From: Streptomyces gilvus
Lineage (GTDB): Bacteria > Actinomycetota > Actinomycetes > Streptomycetales > Streptomycetaceae
NCBI RefSeq assembly: GCF_022513565.1
Contig: NZ_JAKWBE010000008.1
Span: 186,001 to 250,000 of the forward strand
Length of the DNA stretch: 64,000 nucleotides
Direction of reading: 5' to 3'
In this document: one piece after another, positions 9,939 to 21,615 of the stretch
Position numbering within the stretch: position 1 is the stretch's first letter
How the letters are laid out: each line of letters starts with the position of its first letter
Position numbers and translations under genes: made by a program
Notes under the pieces: generated by a model
What the model was told of the DNA's origin: nothing
The model's input: only the letters and a program-made list of their open reading frames with translations
The model's database searches: none

Positions 9939-10895
9939 ATGCCGCACGCCACACAGCACGCGGACGTCGCCGCCGTCGCCACCGCGGAACTGGACTCGGC
10001 TCTGCGAGGCGGCCCCTTCCACGTCGCGCTGCGCGCCGCCATCGCCGCCCGCGGCCTGCCGCTGCAGCGCGTGCAGCACCATCTCTCGCGCTACGGGGTC
10101 AAGGTCGGTGTCACCAGCCTGAGTTACTGGCAGCAGGGCGCCCGGCGTCCGCAGCGCCCCGAGTCCCTGCGGGCCGTACGGGCCCTGGAGGAGATACTCC
10201 AACTGCCGGAGGAGTCCCTGATCCGGCTGCTCGCCGAGACCGATGAGGCCTCTCCGGGACAGCGGCCCGCGGGCCGTTCCTACCGCTCCCTGGTGGAGGC
10301 GTCGGGCGTGCTGGAACGGCTGCTGACCGAGCTCGGCCTGCCGCCGGACGGCGGTCTGCACACCCTCGGACACCATGAGCGGGTCCGCATCGGGGCGCGT
10401 CGCGAGCTGGCGGGGCGCGAGTCGCACCACATCGTGCGCGCCCACAAGGACGGCGTCGACCGCTTCGTGGCCGTCCACCACGGCGACCCGGGATGCGTGC
10501 CGGAGCGCGTGCGAGTCCAGGCACTGGAGAACTGCCGCACGGGACGCGTGCGCGTGCACCAGGACACCGGCGTACTCGTCGCCGAACTCCTCTTCGACAC
10601 CCGTCTGCGGGCCGGGGACACCTATCTCTTCCGCTACGGCGTCGAGGACGGCACGGCCGGCGTCTCCCGCGAGTACGTCCGGGGATTCGGGCCGGCCGGC
10701 GGCCAGTACGCGCTCCAGGTCCGCTTCGACGAACGCGCCCTGCCCGTGCGCTGCCACCGCTTCGCCCAGCACTCACCGGCGGCCCCTCGCAGCGGCCGCC
10801 AGGAACTCCCCCTCAGCGGTCACCACCACTCGGTCCACCTGGTCGAACCCCGGGTGCGCACGGGGATCGTGGGCATCGGTTGGGACTGGGAGTGA
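9939..10895 (+). CDS. XRE-like helix-turn-helix protein of unknown function
   Basis: The 318-residue protein has an N-terminal Cro/XRE-like segment (residues 25-75; ALRAAIAARGLPLQRVQHHL then TSLSYWQQGARRPQRPESLR), typical of DNA-binding domains that recognise with a SxSYWxxGxRxP loop. The remaining 240 residues have no motif I recognise; they are mixed alpha/beta and rich in His and Arg. The start ATG follows GAAAGG seven bases upstream. There is no membrane segment. It is monocistronic between the decayed locus and the convergent Rieske gene. A transcription-regulator role is inferred from the N-terminus only. Confidence 0.75.
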   Translation: MPHATQHADVAAVATAELDSALRGGPFHVALRAAIAARGLPLQRVQHHLSRYGVKVGVTSLSYWQQGARRPQRPESLRAVRALEEILQLPEESLIRLLAETDEASPGQRPAGRSYRSLVEASGVLERLLTELGLPPDGGLHTLGHHERVRIGARRELAGRESHHIVRAHKDGVDRFVAVHHGDPGCVPERVRVQALENCRTGRVRVHQDTGVLVAELLFDTRLRAGDTYLFRYGVEDGTAGVSREYVRGFGPAGGQYALQVRFDERALPVRCHRFAQHSPAAPRSGRQELPLSGHHHSVHLVEPRVRTGIVGIGWDWE

Positions 10896-11036
10896 GCCGG
10901 GCCGGAGCTGAGGGTCGGGGGCGGCCGGGCAGGTTTGGTCGGCCGTCGTGTTGCCGTGGGGGACGCGCGGGCCGTCCTGACCTGCTTGTTCGCCTGCTCT
11001 GATCAGCACGCGTGCCGTCCCCCGGGCAGCCCCGCG

Positions 11037-11462
11037 TCAGACCCCCGGCCCGGCGACGATCTTGCCGTTCCTGGTCGCCACCGGCAGCTCGTGCAGGGGT
11101 TGGGTGGCCGGAGAGCGCAGCACCTTGCCGGTTCTGGCGTCGAACTCGCTGCCGTGGCACGGGCAGACGAGCGTGGTCCCCTCCAGCTTGTCGATCGGGC
11201 ACCCCGCGTGCGTGCAGATCGTGCTGTACGCCTTCAGCGAGCCGTTCTCGCCCCGGCTGACCACGACGTTGTGATCCCGGTACAGCTCGGCGCTCCCCTT
11301 GGCGATCCCGCTCTCGTCGGCGAGTTCGACCGGCGCTGTCGGGGTCGCCGGTGCGGTGACACCGCCTGCGGCGGAGCAGGCGGTGAGGCCGAGTCCGGCC
11401 ACCGGGGTCAGGGCCGCTCCTCGCAGGACGGTACGGCGGCTCGGGGAGGGACGGCCGGGCAT
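11037..11462 (-). CDS. Tat-exported Rieske [2Fe-2S] lipoprotein
   Basis: This 141-residue protein starts with a twin-arginine signal (PSRRTVLRGAALT) ending in a lipobox (LTAC), so it should be exported folded and lipid-anchored. The Rieske ligands are plain: ICTHAGC and, about 15 residues on, VCPCHGSEFD; these give the Cys/His pairs for the 2Fe-2S cluster. It is shorter than the cytochrome bc1 Rieske subunit and lacks its three transmembrane helices, so it belongs to the small stand-alone class whose redox partner is unknown. The ATG at 11462 is the best start; upstream codons extend the frame without similarity. Confidence 0.9.
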   Translation of the reverse strand: MPGRPSPSRRTVLRGAALTPVAGLGLTACSAAGGVTAPATPTAPVELADESGIAKGSAELYRDHNVVVSRGENGSLKAYSTICTHAGCPIDKLEGTTLVCPCHGSEFDARTGKVLRSPATQPLHELPVATRNGKIVAGPGV

Positions 11463-11561
11463 GCGGATCTCCACTGGTCGGGGGTGGTGCACGCGGCACG
11501 ATAGCGGGGGTGGTTCCTCCGGGTTCGCGCGGGTTGGGTGTCGCTGAGGAGGGTTGGCTGG

Positions 11562-11589
11562 ACGTAAGCGTTTGCGCAAGCGTTTACGT
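11562..11589. promoter_or_regulatory. LacI-family operator
   Basis: A 28-bp imperfect palindrome has outer arms ACGTAA and TTACGT around a central GCGC, with only two mismatched base pairs. It contains the AAGCGTTT half-site twice (11567 and 11579). The CG-centred palindrome is typical of LacI/GalR family sites. It lies about 72 bp before the lacI-type gene, in the intergenic region shared with the Rieske gene, so autoregulation is likely. Confidence 0.75.
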
Positions 11590-11660
11590 CCGCCGTCGGA
11601 TGGGATAACTTCCCGGCCTGGGTCCTTCACCGGCCCCGGAAACCGACGAGAGGGGGCACC

Positions 11661-12719
11661 TTGCCGACCATGGCCGATGTCGCGCGCAGCGCCGGTGTGT
11701 CCGTGGCGACCGTCTCGCACGTCCTCAACGACACCCGGCCGGTCCTGCCCCACACCCGGCAGGCGGTCCTGGACGCGATCGACCGGATCGGCTACACCCC
11801 CAACACCCTCGCCCGCTCCCTGGTGACCTCGCGCACCCGGTCCATCGGGCTCGCGGTGTCAGCGATCAGCAACCCGTACTTCACGGAGATCCTCCAGGGC
11901 GTCGAGGCCGGCGCCCTGGAACACGGGTACAGCCTCCTCATCGCCGACCCGCACGACGACCCGGAGCACGAGCGCAAGGTCGTCCAACTGCTGCACGAGC
12001 GGCGCGTGGACGGCATGATCGTCGCCCCTTCCGCGAACCCACGGGAACTACTCGCCTACCTCGGACGCCACCAGGTCCCGGCCGTCTTCCTCGACCGGCT
12101 CGTCGAGACCCCGGCCGACGACATTCCCCACCACGACCAGGTCTGCGCCGAGAGCGCCGAACCGACCGCCCGGCTCGTCACCCACCTCGCCGAACTCGGC
12201 CACCGCCGTATCGCCCTGGTCGCCGGTCTGCCCGGGTTCAGCACGACCCGCGAGCGCATCACCGGCTACCGCCACGGCCTCGCCGCCTCCGGACTCCCCT
12301 ACGACGAACGCCTCGTCGCGCACGGCGACTCCGAGTCCCCCGGCGCGGAACGCGCCACCGCAGCCCTCCTTTCCCTCACCGCCCCGCCCACCGCACTCGT
12401 CACCGCCAACAACGCGATGACCATCGGCGCCCTGCGCGCTCTGCGCGACCGCGGCCTGTCCGTGCCCGAGGACATCGCGCTGTGCTGCTTCGACGACTTC
12501 GCCTGGGCCGACCTCTTCTCACCCCGGCTGACCGCGATCGCCCAGCCCAGCAGGGAGATCGGCGCCGAGGCCGTACGCCTCCTCCTGGACCGTCTCGCCT
12601 CCCCGGAGCGCCCGGCCCGCACCGTGCGGCTGCCGTGCTCCTTCGTCCACCGCGGCTCGTGCGGGTGCCCGGAGGAACTCGGGAGTGCCCGACGCCCGGA
12701 ACCGTCCGCGCGGTCGTAG
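11661..12719 (+). CDS. LacI/GalR-family transcription regulator
   Basis: The N-terminal helix-turn-helix and hinge are classic (ADVARSAGVSVATVSHVLN, then GYTPNTLARSL), followed by a periplasmic-binding-protein-like sugar domain (RSIGLAVSAISNPYFTEIL to DIALCCFDDFAWADLFSPRL). Length is 352 residues. The TTG at 11661 sits four bases after a GAGAGGGGG ribosome site; an ATG three codons later is the alternative. The gene precedes a PfkB sugar kinase on the same strand with 64 bp between, which suggests it controls use of that kinase's sugar. The ligand cannot be read from sequence. Confidence 0.93.
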   Translation: MPTMADVARSAGVSVATVSHVLNDTRPVLPHTRQAVLDAIDRIGYTPNTLARSLVTSRTRSIGLAVSAISNPYFTEILQGVEAGALEHGYSLLIADPHDDPEHERKVVQLLHERRVDGMIVAPSANPRELLAYLGRHQVPAVFLDRLVETPADDIPHHDQVCAESAEPTARLVTHLAELGHRRIALVAGLPGFSTTRERITGYRHGLAASGLPYDERLVAHGDSESPGAERATAALLSLTAPPTALVTANNAMTIGALRALRDRGLSVPEDIALCCFDDFAWADLFSPRLTAIAQPSREIGAEAVRLLLDRLASPERPARTVRLPCSFVHRGSCGCPEELGSARRPEPSARS

Positions 12720-12783
12720 TCCCCACACAGCCCCAGCACCCCAGAACCCCGGAACCCCGGAAGTTCGAGAAAGGAAGCGTCTC

Positions 12784-13695
12784 GTGATCGTCGTCGCCGG
12801 TGAGGCCCTGATCGATCTGGTACCGCAGGGCACGGGTGCCCTCGCGGGACTGCAGCCGGCGCTCGGCGGCGGCCCCTACAACACCGCCGTGGCCCTCGGC
12901 CGCCTCGGCTCCCCCACCGCCTTCTGCTCCCGGACCTCCTACGACGCCTTCGGCGAGGCCCTCCTGGACGGGCTCCGGCGGGCGAACGTGGATGTCTCCG
13001 CCGTGCAGCGCGGCACGGAGCCGACCACGCTCGCCGTCGCCACGATCGACGAGACCGGATCGGCCGCCTATTCCTTCTACGTCGACGGCACCGCCGACCG
13101 GCTGTTCACGGCCCCCGAGGCACTGCCCGCCGGGACCCGGGCCGTCTCCTTCGGCACCTGCTCCCTCGTCCTGGAACCCGGCGCGACCGCCTACGAGACC
13201 CTGCTGCGGGCCGCGGCGGACCAGGGCGTGTTCACCGCGCTCGACCCCAACATCCGGACGGTCCTGATCCCCGACGCGGACGCCTACCGGGCACGTTTCA
13301 AGAGCTGGCTGCCCTCTGTGTCCCTACTGAAGCTGTCCGAGGAGGACGCCCGGTGGCTGGGCGGCACCCCGCGCGAGTGGCTGGCCGCCGGGCCCGCGGC
13401 CGTCGTGATCACCCATGGCGGGGACGGGCTCACCGCCTTCACCCGGGACGGCGCCGTGTATCCGGTGCCGGGCGAGAAGGTCGAGGTCGTGGACACCATC
13501 GGCGCCGGCGACACCGTGAACGCGGCTCTGCTGCACGGCCTCGCCGCTCAGGACGCCCTGTCCTCGGAGGGGCTCGCGGAACTGGGCCGGGAGGGCTGGA
13601 CCCGGCTGCTGCGGTTCGCGGCGCGCGCGGCCGCCGTCACCTGCTCCCGCGCGGGCGCCGAGCCGCCGTACGCCTCCGAACTCGGGGACTGGTGA
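12784..13695 (+). CDS. PfkB-family sugar kinase (fructokinase-like)
   Basis: The 303-residue protein has the two PfkB signatures: an N-terminal glycine-rich region (ALGGGPYNTAVALGRLG) and the C-terminal DTIGAGDTVNAALL with the catalytic Asp. It should phosphorylate a sugar with ATP; fructose is the likely substrate from overall resemblance to fructokinases. The GTG start at 12784 follows AAGGA eight bases upstream; the open frame extends upstream but without similarity. It lies downstream of a LacI regulator, and no sugar transporter is adjacent. Confidence 0.88.
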   Translation: MIVVAGEALIDLVPQGTGALAGLQPALGGGPYNTAVALGRLGSPTAFCSRTSYDAFGEALLDGLRRANVDVSAVQRGTEPTTLAVATIDETGSAAYSFYVDGTADRLFTAPEALPAGTRAVSFGTCSLVLEPGATAYETLLRAAADQGVFTALDPNIRTVLIPDADAYRARFKSWLPSVSLLKLSEEDARWLGGTPREWLAAGPAAVVITHGGDGLTAFTRDGAVYPVPGEKVEVVDTIGAGDTVNAALLHGLAAQDALSSEGLAELGREGWTRLLRFAARAAAVTCSRAGAEPPYASELGDW

Positions 13696-13800
13696 GGGGC
13701 GTACGGCCTTCTCGTCGCTGACTTTGCGCGCTGATTTCCGCTGTTCAGGAGTCAAGGTTCCTGGTGACCGCGGAAATCCCGCGGCTGTTTGTGCAACGAG

Positions 13801-13833
13801 CGGCGCCCCGCCGGGAGTTCCCGCGGGGCGCCG
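13801..13833. terminator. Strong bidirectional terminator between kinase and uvrA
   Basis: Perfect 11-bp arms (CGGCGCCCCGC and GCGGGGCGCCG) surround a second small stem GGGA-GT-TCCC. TACTTTT follows on the plus strand. A smaller CCGCGG repeat pair sits about 30 bp upstream. The genes on both sides converge on it. Confidence 0.85.
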
Positions 13834-13873
13834 TACTTTTCAGGATTTTCTCCGCCGTGTCGGGCGGCCGGGC

Positions 13874-16903
<3,030 letters not shown>

Positions 16904-16959
16904 GCCGGTCCGCACCTTTCTTGAGAGAAGTGACAGGGGCGAGGCCCCCGTGCTTCTTC

Positions 16960-16982
16960 AGACTAGGGGGAGCCACTGACAA
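16960..16982 (-). promoter_or_regulatory. RecA-NDp/PafBC-type promoter of uvrA
   Basis: The minus strand reads TTGTCAGTGGC, six bases TCCCCC, then TAGTCT. This is an exact match to TGTCRGTG-N8-TAGNNT, the LexA-independent DNA-damage promoter of actinobacteria. It predicts a leader of about 50 bases before the uvrA GTG. No LexA-type palindrome was seen here. Confidence 0.88.
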
Positions 16983-17090
16983 CGCCGGTCGGATTCCCGG
17001 ATGCATAACAATCCCCGACACTCCAGCATGCCCGACGCCGCCCCCGACCATATAGCACGCGCATTCGATTTAAGGCACGGCTTCACCACC

Positions 17091-17119
17091 TTCACCCAAA
17101 GGTGTGGCGGGGCTAGGGT
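17091..17119 (+). promoter_or_regulatory. Promoter for a leaderless transcript
   Basis: TTCACC (-35), a 17-base spacer and TAGGGT (-10) end seven bases before the ATG at 17127. No Shine-Dalgarno sequence lies between, so transcription probably starts at the start codon. Confidence 0.6.
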
Positions 17120-17126
17120 CAGCACC

Positions 17127-17813
17127 ATGATTGATCACGGTCATGACCTGGCGTCTGTACGCGACGCGACGGACCGGCTGCTCACCGCAGCCGCCGGCAT
17201 GGACAACGCGTCGGCGGCCGAGCCGTCACGGCTTCCCGGCTGGAGCCGCGGCCACGTCCTCGCCCACCTCGCCCGCAACGCGGACGCCCTGGTGAACGTC
17301 CTTCAGGGCCGGCCCATGTACCCCTCCGCGGACGCCCGTGACGCCGACATCGAACGGGACGCCCCGCGACCCCTCGACGCGCACCTCGCCGACCTGCGGG
17401 AGAGCGCGGACCGTTTCCAGGCCGCGGGGAGCGTGCCGGCGGACTGGTCGCGCACCGTGGAGCTGCGCAACGGGGTCACCGACTCGGCGTCCCGGGTGCC
17501 GTTCCGCCGCTGGGCCGAGGTGGAGCTGCACCACGTCGACCTCGGCATCGGGTACGAGCTGGAGGACCTGCCCGGAGAATTCGTGGAGCGGGAGATCGAC
17601 TTCCTCGTCGAGCGCTTCTCCGGCCACCCGGACGTGGCGGCCACCCGCCTGACGGACGGCACGCGCGCGTGGCGGACGGGCCGGGAGGCCGAGGGCCCGG
17701 AGGTCACCGTCACCGGTCCGGCACCGGAGCTGCTGGGCTGGCTCGCGGGGCGCCGCGACGGCTCGGGGCTGACCACCGAGGGCGGCGAGCTGCCGAAGCT
17801 CCCGCCGCTGTAG
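17127..17813 (+). CDS. Mycothiol-dependent maleylpyruvate-isomerase-family protein
   Basis: The 228-residue protein has the mycothiol MDMPI/DinB-like N-terminal helical bundle: LPGWSRGHVLAHLARNADAL (about residues 33-52) with the conserved metal-binding His, and RRWAEVELHHVDLGIGY (about residues 130-146) with further His ligands. A small C-terminal domain ends in GPAPELLGWLAGR. The family uses mycothiol as thiol cofactor for isomerase or transferase reactions; the specific substrate is unknown. The frame is open 42 codons further upstream, but the ATG at 17127 directly follows a good promoter and begins the conserved domain. Confidence 0.88.
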   Translation: MIDHGHDLASVRDATDRLLTAAAGMDNASAAEPSRLPGWSRGHVLAHLARNADALVNVLQGRPMYPSADARDADIERDAPRPLDAHLADLRESADRFQAAGSVPADWSRTVELRNGVTDSASRVPFRRWAEVELHHVDLGIGYELEDLPGEFVEREIDFLVERFSGHPDVAATRLTDGTRAWRTGREAEGPEVTVTGPAPELLGWLAGRRDGSGLTTEGGELPKLPPL

Positions 17814-17887
17814 CCGGCAGCAGGCCCCCGCCGCGGCCGTAGCGTGCACGACGGGGCCTCGGCGGGGATCCGGGCGCTTCGCCGCTA

Positions 17888-17893
17888 TAGGCT
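17888..17893 (+). promoter_or_regulatory. -10 element for leaderless MBL gene
   Basis: TAGGCT (within TATAGGCT) ends seven bases before the ATG at 17901, with no ribosome site between. No clear -35 is visible. Confidence 0.45.
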
Positions 17894-17900
17894 GACCGCC

Positions 17901-18557
17901 ATGACGTACAGCGGACAGGTGAAGGTCGGCGGCCCGGCGGACGTGCACGAGCTGAAGGACCTGATGATCACCAAGATCGCGGTCGGCCCGATGGACAACA
18001 ACGCCTATCTGCTGCGCTGCCGGGCCACGGACGAGCAGCTGCTGATCGACGCGGCCAACGACGCGGACACCCTGCTCGGCATGATCGGTGACGACGGCAT
18101 CGCCTCCGTCGTCACCACGCACCAGCACGGCGACCACTGGCAGGCCCTCGCCCGGGTCGTCTCGGCCACCGGCGCCCGGACGTACGCGGGCCGGGAGGAC
18201 GCCACCGGCATCCCGGTCCCGACCGACGTCCTCGTGGACGACGGCGACACCATCCGGGTGGGACAGGTGGAGCTCACCGCGCGCCATCTGGTGGGGCACA
18301 CCCCGGGCTCCATCGCCCTCGTGTACGACGACCCGCACGGGCATCCCCATGTCTTCACGGGCGACTGCCTCTTCCCGGGTGGCGTCGGCAACACCCGTAA
18401 GGATCCTGAGGCGTTCGCCAGCCTCATCCACGATGTCGAGACGAAGATCTTCGACGTGCTCCCGGACGAGACCTGGGTCTACCCGGGCCACGGCAACGAC
18501 ACCACGCTGGGCGCGGAGCGCCCGCATCTGCCGGAGTGGCACGCGCGCGGGTGGTGA
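17901..18557 (+). CDS. Metallo-beta-lactamase-fold hydrolase (glyoxalase II-like)
   Basis: The 218-residue protein carries the metal-binding THQHGDHW motif near residue 75, a further His in LVGHTPGSI, the bridging Asp in FTGDCLFPGG, and the last His in VYPGHGNDTT. This is the complete di-metal site of glyoxalase II-like hydrolases, which cleave thioesters such as S-lactoyl-thiols; in mycothiol-using bacteria the thiol partner may be mycothiol. It lies directly downstream of the mycothiol-dependent isomerase-family gene, which supports a thiol-linked pathway, but this is inference. Confidence 0.88.
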   Translation: MTYSGQVKVGGPADVHELKDLMITKIAVGPMDNNAYLLRCRATDEQLLIDAANDADTLLGMIGDDGIASVVTTHQHGDHWQALARVVSATGARTYAGREDATGIPVPTDVLVDDGDTIRVGQVELTARHLVGHTPGSIALVYDDPHGHPHVFTGDCLFPGGVGNTRKDPEAFASLIHDVETKIFDVLPDETWVYPGHGNDTTLGAERPHLPEWHARGW

Positions 18558-18565
18558 CTCACCCG

Positions 18566-18600
18566 GTACGGCGGGCCCGTGGCCGCCGGGGACGCCGTAC
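18566..18600 (+). terminator. Stem-loop after the MBL gene
   Basis: Eight-base perfect arms GTACGGCG (18566-18573) and CGCCGTAC (18593-18600) start nine bases past the stop codon. Confidence 0.6.
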
Positions 18601-19041
18601 AGGGGCGGCCGGCCGCCACGACCCGCCGCCCCCGCACGTCTCGGCCCGCTGCCGCCTCGTGAGGGCGGGCCGGTGACCCATGGGAGTCACCCCTACAGCG
18701 CACAGGGCGCCGGATGCGTCACATCCCCGGCGCGAATTCCCAACACCCGCCCGGCGCACGCCTGAAGGCGCGCGCCCCGTGTGAACCGTTCGCACGCGCC
18801 GGTGTCATGCGCGCGCTCCCGGCGTACTTCGTTGCGCGGTCAACTGGAGGCAGCCCCGCACAGGATGACGGCTCCTGCGCGGTACGGGCCGCCGGTCTTT
18901 CGAATCCCCGCCCTCGGCCGGCGGCCCCGGCCTCTGCCTCTGCCCGGGAACTGTTCACAGGACCGCAACACCCGTTCCCACTATGCGGACAATTACGGTC
19001 GTGACCTCGACAAACAGGCGATCGACTGTCAATCTCCGGCC
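18601..19041. other. Non-coding leader region before the ABC importer
   Basis: These 441 bases hold no convincing gene. The open frame that precedes the binding-protein start has no similarity and poor codon bias. The last 90 bases are less GC rich and probably contain the promoter of the importer operon, but I cannot assign -35/-10 boxes with confidence. Confidence 0.5.
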
Positions 19042-19926
19042 ATGCACCTCGCCCCTCGCGCACTGCGCCGCGCCGTAGCCGCGGCAACGATAGCCCTGCT
19101 CGCCACCGCCGTCGGCTGCGCTCCGCAGCCGGAGGAGAAGGCGGCTGCCTCGCCGTCCGGTTCGACCGGCACCACCTGCGCCAAGGGCGAACTGGCCACC
19201 AAGACCTCCGGCAAGCTGACGATCGCCACCGACGAACCGGCGTACGAGCCCTGGTTCAAGGACGACAAGCCCGCCAACGGCAAGGGCTTCGAGTCGGCGG
19301 TCGCCTACGCCGTCGCGCAGCAGCTGGGTTACGACAAGAGCGCCGTCGTCTGGCAGAGCGTTCCCTTCAACAAGGCCTTCGCGCCCGGCGTGAAGACCTT
19401 CGACTTCGACATCAACCAGGTGTCGATCAGCGCCGAGCGCAGGAAGGCCGTGGACTTCTCCTCCGGCTACTACGACGTGCGCCAGGCCGTCATCGCCCTC
19501 AAGGGTTCCAAGGCCGCGAAGGCGACCAGCATCGCGGACCTGAGGAACCTCAAGCTGGGCGCACAGGTCGGCACGACGAGCCTCGACTACATCACCGACG
19601 TGGTGAAGCCCAAGCAGCAGGCCGCGGTCTACGCCAAGAACGACCAGGCCAAGTCCGCGCTGAAGAACGGTCAGGTGGACGCCATCGTCACCGACCTGCC
19701 GACCGCCTTCTACATCACGGCGGCCGAGGTCACCAACGCCAAGATCGTCGGCCAGTTCGAGAACCAGGGCGGCACGCCGGAGCAGTTCGGGCTCGTGCTC
19801 GACAAGGGCAGCGCGCTCACCCCGTGCGTGACGGACGCGGTGGACGCCCTGCGCAAGGCCGGCACGCTGGCGAAGATCGAGAAGCAGTGGCTCTCGGACG
19901 CCGTCGACGCACCGGTGCTCAAGTGA
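19042..19926 (+). CDS. Amino-acid ABC importer, substrate-binding lipoprotein
   Basis: The 294-residue protein starts with a lipoprotein signal (ALRRAVAAATIALLATAVGC, Cys about residue 28). It has the family-3 solute-binding fold: LTIATDEPAYEPWF near the start of the mature domain, QVSISAERRKAVDFSSGYY, and GAQVGTTSLDYI. This class binds polar amino acids such as Glu or Gln. The C-terminus ends in ALRKAGTLAKIEKQWLSD as in GluB-like proteins. The downstream permease gene overlaps its stop codon (GTGA). Exact ligand is not known. Confidence 0.93.
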   Translation: MHLAPRALRRAVAAATIALLATAVGCAPQPEEKAAASPSGSTGTTCAKGELATKTSGKLTIATDEPAYEPWFKDDKPANGKGFESAVAYAVAQQLGYDKSAVVWQSVPFNKAFAPGVKTFDFDINQVSISAERRKAVDFSSGYYDVRQAVIALKGSKAAKATSIADLRNLKLGAQVGTTSLDYITDVVKPKQQAAVYAKNDQAKSALKNGQVDAIVTDLPTAFYITAAEVTNAKIVGQFENQGGTPEQFGLVLDKGSALTPCVTDAVDALRKAGTLAKIEKQWLSDAVDAPVLK

Positions 19927-20840
19927 CGGTCACCAAGGAGGAGTCCGGCCAGGAGGGCGCGGACGACAACGGTGACATGTCAGGTGACGGCGACGGTTAC
20001 GTCCCGTCGCGGCGGCGGATCGAGCGCGAGGCCTTCAAACGCGCGCGTACCCGCCGCGCGACGGCGATCGCCGCGCTCTCGACCCTCGTCACGGGCGTGG
20101 TCCTCTACCTGGTCGTCGTCAACGCGCCCGGCTGGCCGCGCACCAGGGAGACCTTCTTCAACGGCCAGTACGCGCGCGAGGCGTTCCCCAAGGTCCTCGA
20201 AGGGCTGTGGCTGAACGTCCGGCTGCTGCTGGTCTGCGGGGTCGCGGTGCTCGTCCTGGGCATGCTGATCGCCATCGCGCGCACGCTGCGCGGCCCGGTG
20301 TTCTTCCCGCTCAGGGTGCTGGCCGCCGCGTACACCGACTTCTTCCGCGGACTGCCGCTGATCATCAACCTGATGATCGTGGTCCTGGGCGTCCCGGCGC
20401 TGCGCCTGCAGGGTGTGACCGTCGACCCGGTCCTCCTGGGCGGTACGGCGCTCACGCTGACGTACTCGGCGTACGTGGCCGAGGTGTTCCGTGCCGGCAT
20501 CGAGTCCGTGCACCCCTCGCAGCGCGCCGCGGCCCGCTCCCTCGGCCTCACCAACCGACAGGCGCTGCGGTACGTCGTACTGCCCCAGGCCGTGCGGCGC
20601 CAGGTGCCGCCGCTGCTGAACGACCTGGTGTCGCTGCAGAAGGACACCGGCCTTGTCTCGATCGGCGGCGCCATCGACGCCGTACGGGCCGCCGACATCA
20701 TCGTGGGCCGCAGCCTGAACTACACGCCGTACATCGTGGCCGGCCTGGTCTTCGTGGCGCTGACCATTCCGATGACCCGGTTCACGGACTGGGTGACGGC
20801 GCGGATGGACCGGCAGCGGGCCCAGGGAGGAGCGATATGA
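19923..20840 (+). CDS. Amino-acid ABC importer, permease
   Basis: The 305-residue membrane protein begins with about 45 hydrophilic residues, followed by about five to six transmembrane segments. The cytoplasmic EAA loop is clear (ESVHPSQRAAARSLGLTNRQ, then the LPQA). GTG start at 19923 overlaps the binding-protein stop as GTGA; the next gene overlaps as ATGA at 20837-20840. Only one permease is encoded, so the pore is likely a homodimer rather than the GluC/GluD pair seen in related operons. Confidence 0.92.
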   Translation: MTVTKEESGQEGADDNGDMSGDGDGYVPSRRRIEREAFKRARTRRATAIAALSTLVTGVVLYLVVVNAPGWPRTRETFFNGQYAREAFPKVLEGLWLNVRLLLVCGVAVLVLGMLIAIARTLRGPVFFPLRVLAAAYTDFFRGLPLIINLMIVVLGVPALRLQGVTVDPVLLGGTALTLTYSAYVAEVFRAGIESVHPSQRAAARSLGLTNRQALRYVVLPQAVRRQVPPLLNDLVSLQKDTGLVSIGGAIDAVRAADIIVGRSLNYTPYIVAGLVFVALTIPMTRFTDWVTARMDRQRAQGGAI

Positions 20841-21589
20841 GCGACGCGCCCGTGCTGCGCATGGAGTCCGTGCGCAAGACGTTCGGCGGCACGGTGGTGC
20901 TGCGGGACGTCGGTCTGGAGGTCGCTCCGCACACGGTGACCGCGCTGATCGGCGCGTCCGGTTCCGGCAAGTCGACGCTGCTGCGGTGCGCCAACCTCCT
21001 GGAGGAGATCGACGACGGAGCGATCTGGCTGGACGACGAGGAGATCACCGACCCGCGCGTGGACCAGGACGCGGTACGGCGCCGTATCGGCGTGGTCTTC
21101 CAGGCGTACAACCTCTTTCCGCACATGACGGTCCTGGACAACATCACCCTCGCTCCGCGGCGCGTGGACGGCGTGTCCCGAGGGGAGGCCGAGGAGCGGG
21201 CCAGGGAGCTGCTGGAACGGCTCGGACTGGGCGGGAAGGCGGGCGAGTACCCGGACCGGCTGAGCGGCGGCCAGCAGCAGCGTGTGGCGATCGTGCGCGC
21301 CCTCGCCGTGCGCCCTCGGCTGCTCCTGTTCGACGAGATCACGGCCGCGCTCGATCCGGAGCTCGTCGGCGAGGTCCTCACCGTCGTCCGCGACCTCAAG
21401 GACGACGGCATGACGATGGTGCTGGCCACGCACGAGATGGGCTTCGCGCGGGACGTCGCCGACCAGGTTTGCTTTCTGGACTCGGGCGTGGTCCTGGAGC
21501 GCGGAACCGCCGAGCAGATCTTCGGCGATCCGCAGGAGGAGCGCACGCGGCGCTTCCTGAAACGGATCGTGGAGGCGGGGCGGTTGTAA
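20837..21589 (+). CDS. Amino-acid ABC importer, ATPase
   Basis: The 250-residue ATPase has Walker [13 protein letters not shown] (about 38), Q loop VFQAYNLFPHMT, signature LSGGQQQRVAIVRAL, Walker B LLLFDEITAALD, and the switch His in LATHEMGFA. The sequence FQAYNLFPHMTVLDN is characteristic of polar amino-acid importers. In Walker B the usual Pro after Glu is Ile (DEITAALD), which is a common variant in actinobacteria. GGGAGGAG lies six bases before the ATG. Confidence 0.95.
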   Translation: MSDAPVLRMESVRKTFGGTVVLRDVGLEVAPHTVTALIGASGSGKSTLLRCANLLEEIDDGAIWLDDEEITDPRVDQDAVRRRIGVVFQAYNLFPHMTVLDNITLAPRRVDGVSRGEAEERARELLERLGLGGKAGEYPDRLSGGQQQRVAIVRALAVRPRLLLFDEITAALDPELVGEVLTVVRDLKDDGMTMVLATHEMGFARDVADQVCFLDSGVVLERGTAEQIFGDPQEERTRRFLKRIVEAGRL

Positions 21590-21615
21590 GGGGCGCGCGC
21601 CATGGCGGCCGGGGC

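Noticed and set aside
16916..17126. LexA box before uvrA.
   Set aside because: No GAAC-N4-GTTC palindrome is visible; the RecA-NDp-type box explains the control better.
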